Shown piece by piece: positions 55,992 to 64,000 of a stretch of 64,000 nucleotides of DNA; positions within the stretch are counted from its first letter, which is position 1; each line of letters begins with the position of its first letter. Source of the DNA: Humulus lupulus (lineage: Eukaryota; Streptophyta; Magnoliopsida; Rosales; Cannabaceae). The stretch is taken from the NCBI RefSeq assembly GCF_963169125.1, contig NC_084800.1:148486397-148550396 (forward strand), in the 5' to 3' direction. Under the pieces are notes generated by a model. The model was given only the letters and a program-made list of their open reading frames with translations, searched no databases and had not been told where the DNA came from. Both the position numbers and the translations under genes were made by a program.

Positions 55992-58374
55992 GACCTCCAT
56001 TGACTTGGTGGTAAATCATCTAACGTGAAGGTATGAGGTTTTCCGCTTGTCACAAAGTTGTGCCTGGTGGTGTTTTGTTCTTCTGAGGATGACGCCTCCT
56101 CTTCTATGATTGGCTCTATTGGAGGAAACCCTGTTTCTCTTTCGACCCCCGAATCTTGGGTGTGGTGTGTCATGAATTGATGTGGGGCTTCGTCACTACT
56201 GTCGTCATCGTCGGTCTCCCATAATTCAGATTTGTCAGGGGAGGAATATTGTGTATCGTCGCTTGAGCCATCGAGTTCTTCTTTAAGATTAATTTGCGGG
56301 AGACTGTCTAAGCAATGTTGATGGATTGGCTCAGTAAGGCGATTTGTCTTTTGGACCATGAGCTGGTGTTTTGTCTGACCTTCGTCTACTTGCTTTTCTT
56401 TTTGTTGTTTCTTTATTTGGTCTTCCTCTTCAAGGATTCTTTTGAGGCGAAGTATTTGATCACCTCTTTTTGTAGGCATTGCTAGTGGTTGGGAATGTTG
56501 TGGCATTGTTGAAAACATCCATGGTGTGGGACTAACGCCTGGGGATAGAGAGACTTCTTTTTGGTGACTTTGCATAGCGACATATTGGCTTTTAGACTTT
56601 TAAGTTCTGCTTCTTTAGCCCGAAAGATGTCATGTGGAGCATGCTGGGATTTTTCCATTGTCAATAGCTCTTCGTGTGCCTCCGAGATTCTGTTGACTAG
56701 TCTGCTCATAGTTGTGTCGACCCTTGAGATTTCGTCACTGAGTTTGGTCACCTTATGGCTTACGTGAGAGAGTTTTTCATCGATCTGTGCTAGAGTTTTG
56801 TTTTGAGCTAGCATGTTCTCCGTTTGCCAATTCAAGATGGCCTCTGCAGGTGAGATCTTTTTTAGGGAGCCATCAGGTTCTCGAACTTTAGGATTTGTGA
56901 TCTTTGGTTGGTGAGTTGTTGTACCATCGTCATCAGTAAATGTAGTAGGTAGTGGAAAATCGCGTTTGTGGGCATTTATCATGAGGTGGTGAGCGACTTC
57001 TTGGTTGGGTCTTTTCTGCCTGTAACATGGTAGGATCTTCTCTTGTTTTGGGGAGGTTTTTTGGTGGTCGTCGTCTTCATCCCATCCGGTAGGTGGGGGA
57101 AGGGGTGAGGATGGTGGGTCGAAGGAGTAGTTGACTAAGTAATCAAATTTTCCAGAAGGTTGCCCAAGGGGAGCAATATTCGGGTGCCCTGTTGCCCACT
57201 TTTCTTTTAAGACTTTGCCAGCACTAGGCTTCTTGCGGATTCTTTCCAGGTCATCGATGTTAATGCAATCCGAGCAGTTGCAAACGTCCCAATAAATATG
57301 ACCGGAGGATGACTTGTAGGCATAAATGGGGACCCCATTTTTGTCGAACGAGGTGATTTCTGCATCTGTCGGGATGACGGAGGACATCATGTACTGAGTA
57401 GAGAACACCGGAGGAGCATCGTCCTTCTTTTGAAAGTTAATTTCAATAGACCCATCCTTATTTGTAGAGTATGATGGATCTGCCGAATGGATTGTAGGAG
57501 GTGGTCGGTGGATTCTTTCATAATTGGTTATCCATGACGTCGGAAGGATATTTTGTAGTTCTTTTGTAGTGATTTTCCTCGGTATGTGGGTGCAGCTTTG
57601 CTGTTGATTTATGTCAACAGTGATCATTAGTGCGTCTGAGCTTCCCGGAAGTGCGATGTCAATGGCATCGTTTTGGACTCGGTAAGCCATTTGGTAGTGT
57701 AGTGTAGCGCCGATAGATTCAGGATCTTGGTCTAAACCCACTATTTGCAGTTGAACCTTTAGAGCGTCGAGAAGTCTTTTATCTTTCAAGGACATGCAGA
57801 AGTTTGGGTAGAAAGTGACAATTACTGTACCCGCATTAAGTGTTGTTTCAAGAGTACCGATGGAGGCATGTTGAAACCTTCGCATTCGTGTATCCAGCAA
57901 GGTGATCCTAGCACAAACCGGTAAGCCTTTCCATCCATGATGGGTGAGGGCGAGGCGAATAGCCCCAAAGTGGATGTGTGTCAGCCCTTGGTCTATCCAT
58001 TGTTGAGGGAATTCCGGCGGGATCTCTAAGGTAACGAGTTGTTCCTGTTTGGTGGCAGGGAGGTTACATTGGTCAAACTTTGTTGATTGGATGTATTCTT
58101 TTACTGACTTTGGTTGTTGGCGAATGAGTGTTTTTATGGATCGAGTGAGAATGCCTTGTGGTTTTGAGAAGGCATGGTAAGGATTTATGAGAGGTAGGTC
58201 GGAAGGAACGCTCTTATCATCATCGGAGATGTAAGAGAGTTCATACATATAGGAAAGTTTATTGGCTGAAGACTTTTTGAGGGACGGAGTGCCAGAAGAG
58301 GCCATAGAGACAGGAGTAGAAAACATGGAGAGCTGAGATGTTGAGGAGGTAGGATTTTGAGGAAGGAGAGACAT
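55931..58374 (-). pseudogene. Pararetrovirus ORF1: movement protein and coiled coil
   Basis: The first ATG is at 58,374 (MSLLPQNPTSS); the frame is open further upstream into the leader but without ATG. Residues of about 70-275 from that ATG have the 30K-type movement protein look of caulimovirids (ARITLLDTRMRRFQHASIG, then GTVIVTFYPNFCMSL), which lets virus pass through plasmodesmata. The coiled coil follows, as in copy 1. Near 56,590-56,593 this copy has one A fewer than copy 1 in an A run (T run on the plus strand), which throws the frame off. The original frame resumes as 55,931-56,575 and overlaps ORF2 as in copy 1. Confidence 0.82.
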
Positions 58375-58426
58375 GTGTGAGAGGTTGGGGTTTCTCTTTA
58401 GAAGGAGCTGAGAGGAGTCGACCTGG

Positions 58427-58438
58427 GCTCTGATACAA
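58427..58438 (-). other. Pararetrovirus primer-binding-like site
   Basis: The minus strand reads TTGTATCAGAGC, 11 of 12 bases identical to the initiator tRNA-Met complement TGGTATCAGAGC used by caulimovirids. It lies about 53 bp upstream of the first ORF1 ATG, in the place expected for minus-strand DNA priming. Confidence 0.75.
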
Positions 58439-58439
58439 T

Positions 58440-58720
58440 TAGTAACCAAATTCCACCATGAGGAGAGACAGTTAAGAATAGTATCATGGTAACAACACCA
58501 TGATACTATGCCCAGGTATCCTAGCCTGTTAGAGCTGGTTTAGGCAGACCATTAGTGGTCACTCATTAGGCTTCGAATCATGGTGGTATCACTAATGGTT
58601 GGATCTGTAATGGCAGGTCATGGTAACTAATGAGTGTTCAGAGGTGTATCTATATAAACTGTCTCTTTAGAAGGAGAGACAGTTTGGTAGTTTGTATTTG
58701 ATTCCTAATGAAAATAAAAT
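58440..58720 (-). promoter_or_regulatory. Pararetrovirus leader/intergenic region
   Basis: The region upstream of the primer site is full of inverted repeats: a 13-bp stem with a 6-base loop (58,478-58,509), ACCATTAGTG/CACTAATGGT (58,548-58,557 and 58,590-58,599), ACTCATTAG/CTAATGAGT (58,561-58,569 and 58,627-58,635), and a 10-bp stem around 58,657-58,686. A TATA-like TTTATATAGA occurs on the minus strand at about 58,649-58,658. Caulimovirid leaders are typically highly structured, so this fits. The plus strand also has TATATAAA here, so promoter direction is not settled. Confidence 0.5.
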
Positions 58721-59940
58721 TCCATATATAATGTGCTTAAGAAGTTTTTGAAAAAGGTTTTGTCTTTTAAGTTGTTAGTCTTTGTGTTGTATTTGTAATC
58801 ATGTATGTCAGGAGAGTAATAATATATATAAGTTTACGTACTTACAAATATAAATATATATACATATACGTAGGGAGAGAGAGAAATTGAAGAGCATAAA
58901 CATGAGAAATCAATATGTATATATATACATGTTTTATGTTTATATATATTATATATACAAATAGAGAAAAAGAGGTTGGTGAGCACAAACTCGAGAGATC
59001 ACTTTGGTAGTCCAATCAATGTCAATAGACTTTGGCTTTCATGACATGAAATGCAAACATCTTAATTCGAACTAGAATAAAAGCTAGAAAATGTACCGAA
59101 ATTGAGGAAGTGGCATAGAAGAAACACGCAGTAGGTAAAGTGTAGATGTTCAATAATTTTTTGAGATGACTTACAAGACATAGATTGAAGTTTATATAGA
59201 ACTAATAGAGTCTATAGGTTAGTTTGGTAATAAAGTGTGTGGCTTTTTTTTTTTTTCTTTATGTCAAGCCATTCAACGTTAGAAAAAGTAAAAATGTGTG
59301 CAAGAAAAAATCACTCAAAGTGTGTGTAGGTGTGTGTGACATGTGTGGTGTGGTGGGGTTAATTTAATTAGATAAATATATATTTGAATGGGTAGAATAT
59401 ATAAGTGACAAAAAAATTGTTATTGAGAGAAAGAGATAATCATGATCAAACAATGGCCATTTTACAATTTTGACCAAACCCCCAATATTTTTTTAAGTAT
59501 TAATTAGTAGTTCTCGATTGGAACATTTTTATTAGTTACTAGTTCAAATGGATTGTATTATGTATTATACGTATCATGCTAATGAGTAGCTTTAGTTTAT
59601 TAATACTTAGTTTTCTTCTTGTTATTAAGATATGTTACTCTTAAATATAGTAACAATTTTTATTTTTTGTAATTTTTATTTATGAAATGATAATTTTATT
59701 AATAATAAAACAATTTGAACTTTTTGACTCTTTACACATTTCAGGTGATAGAATCATAAGAACCAGTCAAAGTTGATCATCATGGAGATTATGTTAGATA
59801 AAACTTTGGCTCGCTTCAACAAGGAAATAATAATTATCCATTCAATAAATATGACAAACATTAGCCAGTTATCATCTATATATATTGTTGTCTATATTTT
59901 GGTCATCCGACATATGGCAATTAGGAGTAATTAGCGACAG
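58721..59940. other. AT-rich intergenic stretch with TA repeats
   Basis: No gene is seen. TA-rich simple repeats occur at 58,820-58,870 and 58,915-58,965, and a T run at 59,247-59,258. Two loosely similar segments (GAGAGAGAAATTGAAGAGCA and GAGAAAAAGAGGTTGGTGAGCA, each followed by CACAAAC or TAAAC) surround the second TA repeat. Confidence 0.45.
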
Positions 59941-60820
59941 GTCATGGAGTCCTCACGATGCGAGTTCCTTGATGTGGTCTAGTCTTTCAGAATAGACGAA
60001 ATCTGTAGATGAGGCTATGTCCTGAGGTCTTCTCACAGGTGAGGGTGTCTTCCATTGAGACCACATTTCAGGCCAGTCTCCGAAGCATGAATATCCACAG
60101 GTAAGGCCATAACCCGAGGTCCTCCCTCGGGCAGAGGATGTCTCCAAGTGAGGTCGTTCACTTGGCCATTCTCTAGGTCCAGGACTCTGGCCCTCAGGCT
60201 TAGGAGTAATGTTAGGTGTCAATGAGTAACATAAGGCACAGCAGGTTCAAAAAAGGAGTTCTCACAGTCACTTTGGCTGCAATGAGCTATCAACTTTGGC
60301 TAAACAGGAATGAAGTGTTATGGCAATATAGATGTAAACAGGTGGTCACAATTGTACAAAATATCAAAGATGAGGTCAAATACAGGATAAAAGGAAATAC
60401 ATACAAAGGACTAACACCTAGAGACATGAACTGGTTTGATCAATTGTAATTAGAACATCAAAAAAATCAGGCCTTTAGAGGTGCTGTAGGATGTAAATAT
60501 GTTTGGTCTAATATATTTTTCTCTAAATTACCAAAAAAAAAAAAATGTTAGGTGTCAATCACTGTAGGTGTAGGCATCGAAAAGATCATCTAATAACTTT
60601 TTGTGGTCCTCGATTAGTGGTGTCGAGCTCGTACACTCGACAATTGACATTTCCCACAACGTTGCCTGACATGGGAAAAAATTGCACCATACCCTGACAG
60701 TCACATATATGTTTCCCATAAAATTGGTGTGTGACTTTCGGCAATAGGTTCTGTAGAATCTGTGTGGGCCATAGTCTTTATTGTAACACAACCTTTTGTG
60801 TATTAACTTAACATTAATAG
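59941..60820 (-). repeat. Probable retroelement fragment split by a LINE
   Basis: Sequences at 59,941-60,208 and 60,560-60,820 are GC-richer than their surroundings and would be continuous without the LINE. Minus-strand frames (89 and 78 codons) show no known domain. The composition resembles LTR sequence. The identity is not established. Confidence 0.35.
60224..60544 (+). mobile_element. 5'-truncated LINE (L1-type) insertion
   Basis: The 321-bp insert is flanked by ATGTTAGGTGTCAAT on both sides (60,209-60,223 and 60,545-60,559), a 15-bp target duplication, and ends in an A run (60,532-60,545). Its frame reads AAMSYQLWLNRNEVLWQ, then KDEVKYRIKGN and DMNWFDQL, which is the C-terminal end of plant LINE reverse transcriptase proteins (…IW..RN…). 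Only this last part was copied, as is usual for L1. Confidence 0.85.
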
Positions 60821-60850
60821 CCTAAGACTCATGAGAGATGATCAACATTC

Positions 60851-61200
60851 ACTACAAGAAAAAACAGTATTCATAACACTTAAAAACTGCTAACCGGGAG
60901 TATTGATAACGCTTCTGAAAACGCTAACATAGCCCATGTTATCAAAAGTCCTATCTTTTCTATAACAGTATTTGAATGTTATGTTCGATGTTATCTTAAA
61001 CTATTCAATAACACATTTTTAGTTGCTATAATATTCAAATAATAACATTTAGTTAGAGTATTTGATTATAAATTTGACATTTAATCTTATACTTTTTGCA
61101 AAACACTTTTCAACTGTTACATTTGATTATTTTGATAGCATTTTTAATTTGTTATATTATATAAATCATAACGATTTGTTACACTTATAATATGTTTCTA
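60851..61200 (+). mobile_element. CACTA-type transposon left end
   Basis: The sequence CACTACAAGAAAAAACAG at 60,851 is the usual plant CACTA (En/Spm) terminal sequence. It is followed by recurring short motifs (ATAACGCT, GCTAACA, ATAACA, TGTTAT) typical of subterminal transposase binding regions. The matching right end is not found before 64,000, so the element may continue beyond the window or be broken. Confidence 0.6.
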
Positions 61201-63264
61201 AATCATAACATATTAAAAGTCTAGTAATAAAATTTTGTTACTTTAGTGTGGATAATATATTTTAAATTTTATTTTGATAAGTATACTTATAAAGTTTTTT
61301 TTAATTAAAATATTTCCATTATTGTATTTTGATAAAAAAAAATATATCAAAATTAATCATAAAATGTAATTCTCAATAGATTGATAAAACGTAAGTATTA
61401 CATTAAACAATAACTAATTCAAATCATGAATGTGTCTACTTCATGAGATCTTAGTTCTAACTTTAAGTTTGAAAGCATAACATAATAAAGTTTTATAGTC
61501 TTGAACATATTTTACTTCAAAAAATGAAAAACAGAACCATTAAAAGATACACAAAAGTAAACTATGCATGAAACTTGCTCCATCCTTCAATTCATCATCC
61601 TTTGTGCACTTGTCTTTGTTGTGAGTCCATTTGCTTAGCTACAACAAAATTTAAATAATTAATGCTTCAACTTAAAGTTAATAGTAAACTAACAGAGTAT
61701 GGAGAGAATAAGCCCATTAATAATTAAATTACATTAAACTGTCTGCCAACAAGAGACCAAGCAGAAATATCTACACAAATAAAATCTTCCATTCTGCTCT
61801 AATAGTATTGGTAGAATCTAAGAGTAGTTCAAGAAATGTACTCTTGCATTATGTTCTTCTTACTGAATGCAATAAACCTACAGTACACCTTTTTATTGCG
61901 ATTAACAAAATTAAATATGAATCATCTATAAAACAAAGAATATAATCCCAGCAAAGGATCTTCAAGGAGCCCATCAATGTAAAAACAAAAAATATAGTTG
62001 ACAAAGTTATTAATAAAAAGTGCCAAAAGTAAGAATTAAATATTCATCAACCAAGAATGAGACAAATTAAAAGCATCACTAATATGAGAGGGACAGGTAT
62101 ATGTCTAAACATTCACAGTTTTTTTTTACCAAAAAAGCATGCTCATATGAAATGAAAGATACAAGAGCTCAAGAGGATAAAATGCCACTGAGTTGAAAGG
62201 AAACATCAAAAACATCAAAGAGAAACAATAGCTCCACCAGTTGAACCTCATACATGAAAAAGTTCTTGTACTGTATATGCATTTAATGCTAAATGAAAAA
62301 GAGAACCCAGTACCAATAGAATTGGCCTAATATACTCAATTGGGGAAATCAAGCAATCACTAGAGTAGAATGGTGATAGACAGAAGTAAATCAGCTTTAG
62401 CAAATTTCTACAAACCATTTGTTATAAATATGTCTCAAATGAAGTAATAGCTAAAAAGCATTAGAAGACCTTTCTACATAGCATATTAACACATAACCAT
62501 GTATTTGGTGTAAATAATGCAGCCATAAACACTACCTTTAATGTGTCTAAAGTCTCATAATCCTAGAGCATTTTGAGCCAAATTTTCCTCTCACTTGAAG
62601 TTGAGTTCCTGTCTTTCTGATGTACTCGACAGTTTGTTGGTTAACTTCAGAAATAGCTGGCATGAAAAGTGATCAGCAAGAGCACTGAGATTTTGAATAC
62701 TTTGCACCTTTCTTTAACAATGCCTGCAAAAACCAGTTAATAATACACCATATAAGACCACTGAGATTTTGAATACGCAATTGTCTGTACTAAAGTCATT
62801 AGGACTAGCTTAAAGGTGTTTGTTGAATGGATGTGAGTGAGAACCTTCTATCTAATAAATGAAATTATACCATCACCACCTATATATGTGACACTACAAA
62901 ATGAGATCTGTATTTTCTATTCTCTTAAGTTACTACTTTTTTTTAAGCGGTTGAGCCAGGAGCATATATTTATTATAGTAATATATATAGAAAAGAGAAA
63001 GCTAAACTTAGTAAAGATATATAGAGAAAAAAAGTGTGACAAAGGCATAATTAAACATCAATTCAGTTGAACATTGATGTTTATAAGCAATTGAAGCACA
63101 CATCATATATAATAATTTCTCAGCGGGTAGTAGCAAGACAAAAAAAATGCTCTTGCACACAATCTGGGGAATAAAGAAGCATGCAACATACTGCTTGTGC
63201 ATACAACACAAGGTAAGTGTAAATATGGATAGAATGAAAATGAGATCACAATATAATAATATAC
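61201..63264. other. AT-rich stretch, no assigned gene
   Basis: No recognisable domain. A minus-strand open piece near 62,570-62,690 (EVNQQTVEYIRKTGTQLQ) looks protein-like but is short and unassigned. It may be part of the CACTA element or intron of the exons further right. Confidence 0.4.
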
Positions 63265-63840
63265 CTTGTTGATGATAAGGCCGGTCAGAGAAATATCATG
63301 AGAGCACCTTGTTGGATCTTTTTCCAAACCATTTTCCTCAAAGTGTTCTCTGTAAACACGAAGAAACAATTATGCAAGTCTTCTAATCAATTACATATAC
63401 TATATATAATAATGTTATTTGTAAAACAAAAGTTTATTATATAAATAATATAAGAAAATAAATAAAGCATTACGTACAATAAAAGCAACAGGGCATGGTG
63501 CTGCATCTGGTTCTGAACTATACCTAATTTACTTATTTACAAGCAGCAACACAACATTTTTTAATAGGCAACAGCAACAACAAGGCATGGTATACATGTT
63601 AAGAAATGAAAAAAATAGTTTGGAGATTAATACTACATTGTTTTGATAGAAGTATTGGCAAAGAAACCATGCATAAAGTTGCATCTATAGGAAAAAATGA
63701 ATGATTAGTCTATTGAGATACCAAAATGCATGAAGCCCTTACCTTCAGAGGTTTTGATGATGAGTGACCAGAATCCTCAGTGCCACTGCTCTCATTTTCC
63801 AAACTCGACCTCACACGGAGCTCGACTGACTTCGAGTTTA
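63265..63840 (-). other. Two exon-like segments of unrecognised gene
   Basis: Segment 63,743-63,840 reads SVELRVRSSLENESSGTEDS, then GHSSSKPLK, and ends at GTAAGG. Segment 63,265-63,349 reads EHFEENGLEKDPTRCSHDIS, then LTGLIINK, between TTTACAG and GTATAT. Both have good splice borders and the same orientation, with an intron of about 390 bp. I do not recognise the family. The gene would begin beyond the right end of the window. It may be a real gene or a further captured fragment. Confidence 0.4.
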
Positions 63841-64000
63841 CTACCAAATTTAGCAATGAAATTAAGGGTTTAAGTTATTTCTCATACTAGTTCATCTTAA
63901 GGGTACTAGTAGTGTCATATATATACGTATATATATTATATATACAGAGAGAGAGAGAGATTTACTTACATTGGGAAAGGGACGGTTTTGAGAGGTGTTG
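63841..64000. other. Right edge, simple repeats
   Basis: Contains TA-rich and GA dinucleotide repeats (63,918-63,961). No feature can be completed here. Confidence 0.6.

Larger units (their letters stand above)
52543..58720 (-). mobile_element. Endogenous pararetrovirus copy 2 (right, 3'-truncated)
   Basis: This minus-strand copy matches copy 1 over 52,543-56,870 (about 4.33 kb) and extends further 5' to a leader near 58,700. It supplies what copy 1 lacks: the leader, primer-like site and movement protein. It lacks the 3' end of ORF2. It carries a one-base frameshift in ORF1 and a nonsense codon in ORF2. The outer boundary near 58,700 is approximate, where virus-like leader sequence gives way to AT-rich repeats. 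Confidence 0.87.

Noticed and set aside
58651..58718. Plus-strand TATATAAA followed by AATAAA, looking like a promoter-to-polyA unit
   Set aside because: The viral frames and primer-like site here are on the minus strand, and no plus-strand element follows. Kept only as a note on the ambiguous promoter direction.

Overview
The window is nuclear DNA of a flowering plant, most likely a dicot. It is AT-rich and dominated by nested LTR retrotransposons. It carries plant gene exons with GT/AG borders, L1-type LINE tails and CACTA-type transposon ends. No complete single-copy host gene, tRNA, rRNA or CRISPR array is visible. The species cannot be told from the sequence alone.

Region 1 (1-7,780) is a mosaic of short exon fragments from at least five unrelated host genes. 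On the minus strand these are transaldolase, ureide permease, a DUF547 protein and callose synthase, plus one unrecognised exon. A DUF4057-type exon lies on the plus strand. A solo LTR with a perfect target duplication and an internal 35-bp minisatellite sits among them. This looks like a transposon that captured gene pieces, or a graveyard of them.

Region 2 (7,781-11,373) holds a truncated Ty3/gypsy-type element (gag remnant plus one LTR, minus strand) and a 5'-truncated LINE tail.

Region 3 (11,374-about 34,740) is a nest of retroelements. The oldest is a minus-strand Ty3/gypsy element (element 2). Its 3' LTR was split by a full-length minus-strand chromovirus-like Ty3/gypsy element (element 1, 12,197-24,070, duplication GAAAT) and by a solo LTR (24,492-26,329, duplication ATATC). 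Element 1 was itself hit by an inverted solo LTR of a related family (14,921-17,042, duplication CAACG). A sister copy of the 24.5-kb solo LTR lies in the gag zinc-knuckle region of element 2 (30,501-32,357). All pol genes are broken.

Region 4 (about 34,740-47,738) contains a CACTA (Ptta/En/Spm-like) transposase remnant interrupted by an LTR, an integrase fragment, a truncated LTR, a multi-exon gag-like gene with a putative gypsy-type transposon domain and a polyglutamine tract, a pair of direct repeats, and another solo LTR (45,366-46,245, duplication AATAT).

Region 5 (47,739-about 58,720) is the most striking. Two copies of an endogenous plant pararetrovirus (Caulimoviridae, Petuvirus/Florendovirus-like by domain layout) lie tail to tail. 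They form an inverted repeat with arms of about 4.33 kb and a 473-bp centre. The left copy lacks the movement-protein end but has an uninterrupted coat/protease/RT/RNase H frame. The right copy has the 5' leader, a primer-binding-like site and the movement protein, but carries a frameshift, a nonsense codon and a truncated 3' end. A transcript through the locus would fold into a very long hairpin, a plausible source of antiviral small RNAs.

Region 6 (58,720-64,000) is AT-rich intergenic DNA with a LINE insertion (15-bp duplication), a CACTA terminus and two exon-like segments of an unrecognised gene near the right edge.
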